From assembly GCA_028023455.1 (NCBI GenBank), contig JAQFVV010006197.1, positions 14,009,254 to 14,073,253 on the forward strand: a DNA stretch of 64,000 bases. The letters run 5' to 3'. Source of the DNA: Epiperipatus broadwayi. Lineage: Eukaryota; Onychophora; Udeonychophora; Euonychophora; Peripatidae. Below the pieces are notes generated by a model. The model was given only the letters and a program-made list of their open reading frames with translations. It was not told the origin of the DNA and ran no database searches. A program made the translations under genes and the position numbers. Position 1 is the stretch's first letter. Each line of letters starts with the position of its first letter. This document shows positions 36,115-46,809 of the stretch, in pieces.

Positions 36115-37085
36115 TCACCTGAATTATTACAACATATTCAAGAACTTTGAGTTATCAATATTGTTGGAAAGTTTATATAATTGATTATTCCACATACTGA
36201 AGCACATTGAGAACAGAGAACAAGTATTTGGCAAGTATGATTTCAGAAGTGGACTAGATAACCTCAGATATATTATTGTATTTATGATCTGAAAATAGTG
36301 TAGCCATAATGCCTTTTGGAAGTTTTACTAGTCTTTAATCACCAGGCTTTAAAAACCTTGCAATATATTAGATCTGAAGATCATTCTTTTTGTCTAGACA
36401 TTAATAATTAATTGCTGCACATTTTATAATGATATGGCCAAGAACCTGTAATTATTCAGAATAAGAAATTATATTTAGATGTGTTATAACAATAAATTGA
36501 TGGCTTAATGGTTGTAGGAATGGAATTTTATGCTAAATTAATGATTTTTTATGTTGTAACTGCTAGTATTTTTAAGAAAATCTATGAATGACAACATATC
36601 ATAAACAACTTTCACAATATTTTCAAGAAATTCAGATAATTCATTTCATTTTTCAAATCTATTATTTATTGAGTATATATAGATCTTATAGAATGATGTC
36701 TGAAAGTTTTTGTCTTTTATTCGTGCTATAGAATTATGAAATCAGGAAATCACTTACTGAGCTCACACATTTCAGAGTACTATGTTGGTTCTTTTCATTC
36801 TATTACTGCTATTACTTGTTTGATTACATTTCTCACTACTATAATGATGCTTGGAAATGATTATCATAATATGTATGTAATTAATGTATTAATTTTTATT
36901 GTCTCTACTAAAGTTTTACTTTATTCACATTATGTATTTGGATCAAAAAAATTTATATTGAACTGTGATTATAGAAATCAGACAAGATTGGCAGTATTTG
37001 ATATTTTATAATTTTAAAAATGTTAATTTTATTTTAAAAATATATTTATTGACATAATAAAATTATACAGATGAAAAATAAATGC
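36115..37085. other. AT-rich non-coding stretch
   Basis: A 91-codon plus-strand frame at 36736-37011 has no recognisable domain and AT-rich composition; I treat it as chance. Nothing else seen. Confidence 0.55.
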
Positions 37086-37109
37086 ACTTTGTTAATGTTG
37101 GCTCATCCA

Positions 37110-39286
37110 TTGCTGTCATTGGCTTTTTCCATCAAGACTGGCTTGATAATGTGGAAGTCCTAGGTCTGGTAGATGTATGGTAGAGCCATTCTCTGCACTA
37201 GCAGGTTGATGTATGTGTGAATAGCTTTCCATTTTGTTGGTATTGACCACCCCTTTTGAAGTTGTCCAATAATGCTAATGTATGCTGGAATACATGTAGT
37301 GTGAAAGCAATGCCTCTCTAGTAGGATCTGGCATGTTGCATCATAGACTACTTCATTTACGATACACTACAGTGTGGTATATCAGGTCCAATATTCATGT
37401 AGAGTCTGTGGGCCATAGTAATAGGCTCCATGTATTCATAAATAAGAATCTAGAGGATAATATCTTGTCATTCTTCTGAAGAACTTTGAGCTTATCAAAA
37501 AATATAGCACTGGGGTTCGGTGTTGGTTGTGTGAACTTTGTCCTGCATCTTGTGTACCAAAAGGCATATGTTAGGAAGCTAGATAACCTGATAACTGTAA
37601 AGTCACCAGAGAAGAAACAACCCCTGATGTCCAGGATTTTATCCACTGCTATAATGCAGTGTTGAGAGATAACACTTTAATACTGTTATAGCCTGGACAT
37701 ATATTTAACAGATGATTAAAGGTCTCCTCTCCTCTAGAGCAGGCATGACAAATTGGGTCTATTTTATTTAGAAACCGCTTGAAGTGTAAGAATGTATTAG
37801 TTGTCATGGAGCCCATATTCACCTTGATCAGATAATCCAAAAGTTTGGGCTCCAGTAACAGATATTTAAATATTGTGGTGATTTTATGATTGCTGCACCC
37901 TAGTTGAGTATACATAGCTGTATTTTCAGGATTCAGCAGGTGATATCCCTGCCAGATGCTGATTTTATTATTAAACCCTGCTGTTGAGTGCCCAATGTAT
38001 AGAAATTGTTGCTTAATAATGGTGTCAATCCATGTCTTTAGGGGTCTGTCCTTAGGTATTACAGTCTCTATGATCTCTGATAGAGAGTATTTTTTTCCTA
38101 GGTTTACTAAGAGTGAATGCTTTTTGGAAATTGATTGCCTGTATTGAATGGAGATCCATACCATTCTGTCTCCTGTGAAACTGAAGTCTGTGGATGCTAA
38201 TTGCAGTGGTCCGTTCACTCTATAAGAGCTGACCACAGAGCCTCTGAATTTGTAAGCTGAATGATTTGGTAACTGTCATTATTGGCAGGTAGTAATTTAT
38301 GCTCGCCATGATCTTCATATTAATCAGAGCAATCTTTCTTTGTAGGGACAGGTATGTCTTTGACAGTGATTGAACCACCTTAGTAGCATTGTTTATGATG
38401 GACTTTTGTAGGCAGACAGACATAGCAGTAAGTGACTTGAAGATAGGGAACCCCAGAAAACACAGGTTCCACTAAAAAATTGGATAGTATTTTTCTACCA
38501 GGGTTGATGCACCAGGATGATGACTTGTGAGGATTGATGGATAACATAATTTTTAGTATAATTGGTAATGATGGAGTGAAGAGTCTTCAGATGTTTACGG
38601 GATTGAAGGATCACAAGTATGTCATCCATGTATGCAAAAACCTTGATGTTTTTCTTGAGCCGGGGCACATATATCCCTGGAAGCTGATATAGCTCTTTAA
38701 TCAGAGGATCAATGTACTTTATGAACAATAGACCACTCAATGATGATCCTTGTGGTATGGATCTTGAAGAGGCAAATCCATCTGAGTAATGTCCATTTAT
38801 GGAAATATCGATATGCCTATTATTCAGGAGATTGTCCAATATCTGAATTATCTGCTTTGATATGTCCAACTGAGATAGCAATTCAAGAAGTATGTTGACA
38901 TCTACGATATCAAAGGCATTGGACACATCCAGCTGAACTGCCACAGGCTGGGATTTTCTGTTAGATCGAATGTGATCAAGCAAAATTTTCACCTCACCAA
39001 TTGCAGTCAGCACTGATGATTCTTTCCTTGCATATTGAGAAACCGATATATCCTGTAGAATGGCATCCTGAATTTTTTCTTTTACTATACCTTCCATGAC
39101 TTGAACAAAATTGGTGTCATCGATATCAGCCGGATACTGCTCAGAGAGGTAGGGACCTGGGTTCTTTTTAACAAACGGGACCATGGCGATTGGATATAGG
39201 TTAGGGATTACTCTCTTTTCGATGGTGAGGTAGTTTAACATGTTTAATATAATTCTTGCAGTAAAAAAATTTAAGTGAGTGAACAC
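37110..39286 (-). pseudogene. Decayed LINE: reverse transcriptase plus C-terminal zinc knuckle
   Basis: The minus strand from 39286 encodes about 263 open codons of RVT_1 type. It has an upstream KK-PG motif (VPFVKKNPG), VQLDVSNAFDIVD with a catalytic Asp, SIPQGSSLSGLLF, and FAYMDDILV with the catalytic Asp pair. After a stop and frame change it continues (38220-38423), then 37649-38236, which ends in a CCHC motif, CHACSRGEETFNHLLNIC (C-x2-C-x8-H-x4-C). Two further frames (37395-37646 and about 37110-37390) carry a W-x-x-R-like block and complete the C-terminus. The RT centre is YMDD where most LINEs have YADD. The endonuclease and the 5' third are missing. The clade is uncertain. Only three or four stops or shifts interrupt about 700 codons. 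Confidence 0.85.
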
Positions 39287-39289
39287 AAA

Positions 39290-39890
39290 CTTTTTTGCTA
39301 TATTTCAATTGATTTTATTTTTTTTGAAAAATGATTATCATATATGTAATCTTTATTAGAATTTTTTTTTAATCCTCTACAAATGTGTGATTTTGTTTTT
39401 CAAATATTTTTTGTTATTGTTTTTACCTTAATTGAGAATTATTTTTTATGTGAGATTTGCCTTTGAAAATTTAGTAGTATTAAGATTTTTTTTTTTTTAT
39501 GGTGTTGAATAGTTTATATGTCAGATGGGCAATTTCCTCTATTGAGATTCTATATGTGTTTCTGGACACATTCACACAATCATGATCTTCCAGCTTTTTG
39601 CACCACCATCATTAAAGATATTCTGTCTGGGTTATCATTAACTGTCAATAATGTAATTACAAAAACTTGCATTTTTATGAACAGTTATAATTGTGAGATC
39701 TGTCTTACAAATAAGATGTCAAATATACATAAAGTTAATATGGAGATAATTAATTTGTAAGAATGTTATAGAATAGTCCTATCTCACATGATTATGCTGA
39801 AATTTTTTTTTTTTTTTTTGATGAGAATTAATCCAGAACAATTGGTTATAACAAGCTACCCTATGGAAATAAAATATATTATTTTTTGTT
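39290..39890. other. AT-rich non-coding stretch
   Basis: Nothing supported; an 80-codon frame at 39518-39760 lacks any recognisable feature. Confidence 0.55.
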
Positions 39891-39899
39891 CTATGATAT

Positions 39900-41100
39900 A
39901 TATAAACATTAGATTAGCAAAGCTCGCTATGTATGTAATTAATGGAATAAACTACTCTCCCCTCAGACTATGAATAAATACCGTAATATTCTGTTGATAA
40001 AGGATAAAAAAATAGAATAACTTCACCCATTCTTTAATTTTTTGATATTTATAAGCTTACTTCAGCAACAATGATGAAAATTCAGCACAAAATGCATCTT
40101 GGGGCTCATTTGTCTTTTATTATATCTTTATTTATATGTATTTAAAAAGAATGGGGAAGTATGGAGATGTTTATTATATCTATAAAGATATTACATACCG
40201 GTCAGAGAAAGATGAATAACTCCGTGTGTGTAAATTTAAAAAATCAGATATATTAATCTTTAACTGAGGTTTAAAGTTTATATCTATGCTAGAGATAATC
40301 TCTAGTTTCGAAAATGATTAGTAACAATCACTAGTGTATTTATCTGAAATGGATGGCGTCAAAGTTGTGAGTGGAGGGAGTTTGACAATGGTAAATGAAA
40401 ATGTATCAATTTATAAGCCAGATAAAAATCTTGCTTAATAAACAATTATGTGAGGATATAGAATGAATTTTACTTTTAAAAATATTGTTGATTAATCAAA
40501 CAGAAGTTAATAATTATAAACATTAAAGGAGCATTGCTCAATGTATATATAATTGAGGGAGTAAATTATTCTCCTCTCAGGCTATAAATAAATAACATCA
40601 TTGACAAAGGATCAGGAGTAGAATGGATCCATTTATACCCTAAGCTTTTAATCTTTATAAGTTTACTCTTGCCATCATTTATGGAACTTATAATTGTTTA
40701 TTAGTTTAAAAAATATTAATGCCATGTTTTCATCTGGTTGATATATTGATATAATACTGAATATATATCAGTATTGGAAATAATAAACTCATAAGCACAA
40801 AAACTGATGACAAAGTGCATTTTTTCATAACTTGAAAGAAGAGTAGTTTACTCCATTATATATATATTAAGCTATACTACTATAACCAATAGCCCACATT
40901 TTGTTGTTTTGATTACAATAGAGTATACATTGTTTCTGAAATTCAAGTGAACATTCACATATATATAATCCAAATACTTTTTTATTTGTATATATATTAG
41001 AAAGAGAACAGCTTCAATCTTTTTCCAAATGTGCCTTAAATGTTTGTATAATATCCAATTGATGTAGTTTTTGATTACTGAAGGATTTCTCAAATATCAA
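39900..41100. repeat. Family D repeat region
   Basis: ATAAACTACTCTCCCCTCAG...CTATGAATAAATA (about 39948) recurs as GTAAATTATTCTCCTCTCAG...CTATAAATAAATA (about 40561), each followed by GATAAAGGAT or GACAAAGGAT. A third piece, TTTTCATCTGGTTGATATATTGA (about 40728), resembles CTTTCATCAGGCTGATATATTGA at about 45535. The units are diverged and AT-rich. A relation to the 45.6-46.8 kb foldback is likely. Confidence 0.5.
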
Positions 41101-41109
41101 CACTAGATA

Positions 41110-43300
41110 GTGACTTTATAAAGATAAGAATGGTCATCTTATCTTTAACCTAAATTCCTACTTATATAGGCCAATCTGAAACATCTTGATTTGAGAACAT
41201 GAAGATATTACTTACTTTACATTTAAATCTACTATTTCTTTTGAGAAATTAACTTACTCAAAATCTTGTCATTTACAATGAGTTAATATTAAGATCTTGT
41301 TAATGGAAATATAGTATACATATATAAATTAATATTATAATACAAATAAAATTAAAAACAGTAATAATGTTGTAGTTTTTATCAATGATCAACTTTTGAC
41401 TTCAGTATAAAATCTTTATTCTGTACTAAAACTTAATAAATTGGACTTGATTTCTTAGAAATTTAAGTTTACAAAAGAAAAACATTCTCAAAAATTATAT
41501 TTAAACTTTGTGAATATTGAAAAAAATGAATCTGTCAGGGGAATAAAAGACATTTTTATCATTCTATGGTGGAAAGGGAAGCAGTTTAGGTGAGTAACTC
41601 CTAAAAGTCAAAAAAATCTTTGGTTGAAATTTAGTTTTAAAATTCAAATGAATAAATGTTAAATTTATAAAATTCTGCTTGATTAAAGTTATTTTATAAT
41701 TTTTAGAATATCTCAAAAAATTCTAACATAATGTCACAAAGTTTGATCATCTTATCTGCTATAGTTTTTTAGTTAATGTTGAATTTATTAGCTTTTATAT
41801 TTTTAAAATTATACAATTATTGGTAAAAATAATCAGAAATGTTTAATAAATTATACAAAATTCCTATTTTTTGTTATTTCAATTTTTTTAAAAAATAATC
41901 TTGCCAATGCTGTGGAAATCATATTACAAAGAACAAAAACTATCAAAGAGCAGAAATAGGATTAAATATATAAAGATAAACTTTGATCTTTATTGAACTG
42001 CCTAAAAATACTGACTTCTTCAGATTTTTTTAAATTAATAATTTAATATTTACTAGTTCATTGTTTTAAATATTTAAAAAAACCTCTGGAAATATCATTA
42101 CAGATAATTATAGAAGAGAGATCCAAAGTGTTAGCTGTTGGAACTCATATGATCCAGATTAATAGTAAGTTGATGGAGCATATTTACATATATATTTTAT
42201 GTGCATGTTTTTTCATTCACATTCACTCAATTTTTTTTCATTTTTTTAAATAAAGTAAATAGTGAAATGTCAGACTTTCATCACATTTAAACATATTCTG
42301 GACAATATTTTTTTTCCCAATAACTTTTGTTTCTATGGAAAATAGCAATCTCATTATGAACATATTATGGCCTTTGTAGGCATTTTGATATTTTCAAGTC
42401 CATATCAACTTCCAAAATTTATATCAATTTGTCATTATCGATCTCAAATTTTCAATTAAACTCTTCAAATTAATCTTTCTGTTATAGTACCATGGTTTTT
42501 TTTTTGGCATTATTAAATCAATAACTTTCATTTTATTGTTTAAAAAATACTTTAAAATTTTTTTTGTAAATTTTATAAAGCTTTTAGCTTTATGTTTAGA
42601 AAATATTTTATTATATAAAATGCTCTAATATATCAAAATTTGGAATAAAATAAGCAAATAAAATAAAAGTGCTTTCAATACAACTTGAATAAACATTAAC
42701 AAATATGATTGCATATGTCACTCCAAGATGTAAAAATGATTGCTATCATATTATAAAATTATTAAATTTACAAAGTTTAATATTTTTGGTATATTTGCAT
42801 TTTTGGGGATAGCATATAATGAAACAGTAAGATTCGTATTCGAATCTTAAGTTTCACCTTTTTCTGTCGTCTCTCACTGACCGGTCTATCCCGCCCAAAT
42901 TTAAACTTTTTGATATCGAATTGTGAGTGTAACAATATTAAAAATGTATAAATATATGTAGAATTCAGCATAAACACGCACACATTTCGATCTCAAATTA
43001 AACGCAATAAATAGGGATAAAATAATATAATTTAGATTTCTTTTAGTTATATAATTTTGTATAATTTTAATCATTTATTTTGGATTATAAAGTTCGTATT
43101 TATTGCTTTGTTTAAATTTCGTTTAATAATAATTCTAAAAATATCTGATGTAATATTTAATTAAAAGTTAAAATAATCTTATGTTCCCTTTTTGTTTTTG
43201 AAATTTAAAAGCATCGGTCAGTGATAGATAATAGATTAATTAAAGAAAAATTCCCCAAAATATAATTAGTAAATGTAAAATGTAAACAATAGAATGGCAG
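41110..43300. other. AT-rich non-coding stretch
   Basis: A short hairpin (AAGATAAGAATGG/CATCTTATCTT) is near 41118-41145. A small GC-richer patch is at 42825-42900. No gene recognised. Confidence 0.55.
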
Positions 43301-43460
43301 CTTTCTTTAATTAAAAACCAACAAAATGCATTGATTATCCTCAGGGCAGATTAAATAGAACCTAAAAATATCTTAACAAAAATGTGAAAGATCAAGATAA
43401 AAAAAGAGGCCATCTTAGACTTGCTGGAGACATTCACTAAAACTTTAGCTTTGCTCTCGA

Positions 43461-43620
43461 TCACTGAGAGTCTCCAAAAATATAAAAATAATTTGTTCCT
43501 GCCAAGGTATGACCGAGTAAAGCACCTAGATTATTCTCCATCGGGAGATGGCCTATCGGATGCTGACTTTCATTGCCCGTCATAAATTCACCATGAAGAT
43601 CTGCTGCCTGAAATGAATGA
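43461..43620 (-). CDS. Candidate coding segment, unidentified (GC-richer island, part C)
   Basis: The minus strand reads AADLHGEFMTGNESQHPIGH, then PMENNLGALLGHTLAG, to a stop near 43461. In front of it is TTTCTCATTCATTTCAG at about 43606-43622, a good acceptor with a pyrimidine tract. It could be a terminal exon of about 48 codons. No domain recognised. It lies downstream of two other coding-like segments on the same strand (44289-44612, 45127-45348). Confidence 0.3.
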
Positions 43621-44011
43621 GAAAGCTGCTGCTGCCATGAAATTAAATGAATATCTAAATACAAGAAAGACTTGCCACTCGTGAACTTTTTGCTGCTAAA
43701 TTAATGGATTCAGAAAACTTCTTATAAAACAGGTACCTGTCTGTGTTCAAACTCTAGAGTACTCTAATAATATGCTATAGCTCTTCTTCATACAACTTAT
43801 CTAAATTATAAAATGTAAAACTACCATTTGTATAACTAAATTGAATAATTAATGTAATGTGTAAATGTATCTAATAATCTAGCTTACCTCACTCTCTTTC
43901 TTGGGTGCGTATTTCTATAATCTACATTTCTATCTATAGTTATTATTTAATTATTGCATGCTCGTAATTATTTCAATTTTCAAAGTTTAAATCTATGATC
44001 GCTTAAAACAA

Positions 44012-44086
44012 TGAATGCGTGTCAAATTTTCATTAATATTTACTTTCTTTAATAACTTAACTTTCATATAAATCGACACGCATTCA
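44012..44086. repeat. 12 bp perfect inverted repeat with ~50 bp loop
   Basis: TGAATGCGTGTC at 44012-44023 and its complement at 44075-44086. CpG-containing arms of this length are notable in such AT-rich sequence. Purpose unknown. Confidence 0.7.
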
Positions 44087-44288
44087 ATGCTTCATTTATT
44101 GTAATGCAGGGTCTACTACTTCGCAAATGGCTGACGTATTAGTTATAATAATTCCCAATTTATATATGTTTGGTATTTATTAAATCATCATGAATAATTC
44201 CATAGAATTACATTTCTTTGAGAGTTACCAACGTTCTTTAGTAAATGTTGATAATGTAGAGCCGAATTAGAAATCTATTTAAATCTCA

Positions 44289-44612
44289 TCATAATCGATT
44301 ATACAGTATACATGTGTTACGTTTTAGAGATGCGATGACCCATTCCGCCGTGAAATTTCCGGATTCTTCAGGGTTGAAATTAAACCCAGTCATCCTACAC
44401 AAGCGGGCATAATGGGTGCTCACGTATGATTTGACAATGTCATGCAGCCAGCCGGCAAATTGCGCACGTACTGCTTGTCCCTGGTTATGCTTATGTGACA
44501 CCTTACTTCGTCGGGCCGAGGCAGAGGCCAGTCTGATATTCTTATAAACCCATTCGCGGCATTGCAGTTTCGATATACTGCCATTCCATATCGCCTTTCT
44601 AAAGCATACCAC
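44289..44612 (-). CDS. Candidate coding segment, unidentified (GC-richer island, part B)
   Basis: An open stretch of 107 codons with balanced composition (near half G+C by eye) and varied codon use, in strong contrast with the neighbourhood. It includes REWVYKNIRLASASARRSK, FAGWLHDIVKSYVSTHYARL and a C-terminal GNFTAEWVIASLKR. The first codon in frame after the upstream stop region is not ATG, so this is more likely an internal exon or a fragment; AAG at about 44618 could serve as an acceptor. It ends at a genuine stop. I do not recognise the family: it could be a host exon, a transposon protein or an integrated foreign fragment. Confidence 0.4.
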   Translation of the reverse strand: MVCFRKAIWNGSISKLQCREWVYKNIRLASASARRSKVSHKHNQGQAVRAQFAGWLHDIVKSYVSTHYARLCRMTGFNFNPEESGNFTAEWVIASLKRNTCILYNRL

Positions 44613-45126
44613 GTGTTCCTTTGCTTAATTTTATTATTCTATATATCACTCCGCCTCTGCATTATCTTCGTAATTCACTCTCAAATAAATGTTGGCCCTT
44701 AGTTATAAATAAGTATTTTAGTTAAATAAATATATGTCTGCCATTACTCTTATAACCCATACCTTAGACTCTTGCATTGCAAAGGTATAAATCCCTCCAG
44801 GCATGCATTAGAAATACTTACTCGAGAATTTTAGGTAGCTAGATTAAGCCTTCAAATAAATGTATTCCTTTTGTAAACATTACAGTATCGGAAATACCGC
44901 TACTGAAATCCTCAATATAAAATAATGTCTAAATAAATAAATGTACTTTTTAAAATATAATCATGTTGCAAATTCCGCTACTGAAGCTTTAAATCCACAA
45001 AATATTAGTAAATGATTTTATTAAAATGTATTAATAAATAATTTTAAACTATATATCTGCAGTTACGTTTCATTTATTCGATACCCATTCTATATAATAT
45101 TTCCTCGATTATGTAAATATGAATGT

Positions 45127-45348
45127 TTAATTAATATTAGTTTGATTATTGGCTAGCTCGAGAATAAAATCATGAATCTCTTGCATCTCCCTGACCACCG
45201 TGCCTAAGGAAATATTTACTAATGTCGCATCAGATGCGTTGTTTCGTGGATTGTATTGTGGAACCGATAAACTATGTTCGAACTCAGTACCACAAGTGGC
45301 TTCGCTACTCGATGGTGCTGCTGTTCTGTATGGTGGTCGAATTCTGCA
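45127..45348 (-). CDS. Candidate coding segment, unidentified (GC-richer island, part A)
   Basis: There is no ATG, but the minus strand is open for 73 codons from 45348 to a stop at 45127-45129. It includes RPPYRTAAPSSSEATCGTEF, PQYNPRNNASDATLVNISLG and VVREMQEIHDFILELANNQT, the last looking like an amphipathic helix. CATAG ends exactly at 45349, a possible acceptor. A second minus-strand frame overlaps (ATG near 45382, 54 codons). Unidentified. The composition matches parts B and C, so the three may be pieces of one gene or one inserted sequence. Confidence 0.35.
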   Translation of the reverse strand, partial: CRIRPPYRTAAPSSSEATCGTEFEHSLSVPQYNPRNNASDATLVNISLGTVVREMQEIHDFILELANNQTNIN

Positions 45349-45639
45349 CTATGTTTACGAGTCACACATTTTTTGACCATTGCAATAATTGAAGTAGTAT
45401 ATAGTGATACAGTGCATATTATAATTTCACTGTAATAATTTCTGTTTGATTGTTAAAATAAGATTATTTAAAAATGAGATTCTATCTCCATCCTTGTATA
45501 ATGAATTATTAGTTTAATAATTATTAATATCATGCTTTCATCAGGCTGATATATTGAAGTTACTCTGAATTTCTATCATTGCTTAGCAAATTTAAACTAT
45601 TTTATTCTCTATCCTTTGGCAGTGAAATATTATTTATTA

Positions 45640-46800
45640 ATAACCTAATGGGAGAATGTGTTACTCTATTAATATATAAAATTTGAAACAGAAGTAACTG
45701 CAACTACCATTGAACTATAATTAACCAATAATCAAACATCAATAAACCATGAAAAAATGCAATGATACCACTTTTTTTTAGCACTGTTAGTATTAAAGCT
45801 TGGATTATTGGTATTGTTATAAATCAATAAGCAAAATCTGTATAATTATTAAATTATGTACAGCATAAATACTTTCAACTAGTCAGAGGATCAAGGCAAT
45901 GATTTAATTTTAATGACTCCCACATATCAAATGAAACACCAGTTTAATAAATGTAACTATAAATGATCAAAGCTTAATGATATGAAATTGAAACAGACAT
46001 AATTGTGGCTCTCATTGAGCTATATTTAATTAACTGTCAAACAACAATAAAGAATGAAAAGAATGGACTCAATCTTTTTTATATATATTTCTGTTAGTAT
46101 TTAAGCTGCAGCATAAATGTTGTCAAATGACTATTTAAGTATTCAGATGATCAAGATGCAGTGGCTTAACCACCAAATACCAAATGAAATATCAGCAAAA
46201 AAAATGTATCTGTGCACTGTCTTGATTCTCTGAATTATTTAAATAGTGATTTCAGGGCACTTATGCTGTTCATAAGTCAAGCTAATATATAAATATCACT
46301 CTTTGATTTATAATAACACAAATAAACTAAGCTTAAATGCTAATAGAGCCAAATAAAATAGGAATAAGAATGTCATTCCACTCTTTTCATTGTTTATTGA
46401 TATTTGACTATTGGTTGACTGTAGCACAATGGGAACAGCAGTTACTTGCATTTTAATTTCATATCATTAAACTATGATTTACAATTACATTTTCTGATGT
46501 TTCATATGATACTGGGGGTGATTAAAACTAAGGCAGTGCTTTAATCTTCTGAATAATTAAATAGTGATTTCAGAGCATTTATACTGAGCATAAATCAAAT
46601 TAGATTTCACTCTTTGATTTATATCAGTGCCTGTGAACTAAGCCTAAAGCTAAAAGAATCGATAGTATTATTCTATTTTTGCGTAGTTTATTGATGTTTG
46701 ACTATTATTTAAGCATATCACAATGAGTGTAACAGTTACTTTTATTTCAATTTTGTATCATTAAGTTATGATTATTTACAATTTTATCAATACATATATA
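45640..46800. repeat. Foldback of two ~305 bp units against two inverted units
   Basis: Direct units at about 45675 and 45985 share GAAACAGA.., CATTGA(A/G)CTATA, TCAAAC, CAATAAA and CATGAAAA-type blocks. Inverted units at about 46370 and 46680 carry their complements (TTCATTGTTTATTGATATTTG, TAGTTTATTGATGTTTG). Inner blocks are also mirrored: GATCAAG..CAGTGGCTTA (about 46160) faces CACTGTCTTGATTCTCTGAA (about 46215). The symmetry centre is near 46200. Arms are diverged. Confidence 0.65.
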
Positions 46801-46809
46801 TAATGAATC

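Noticed and set aside
36736-37011. 91-codon plus-strand open frame
   Set aside because: AT-rich composition, no recognisable domain, no splice or repeat context.
37956-38147. Plus-strand 63-codon frame
   Set aside because: Antisense shadow of the LINE ORF on the minus strand.
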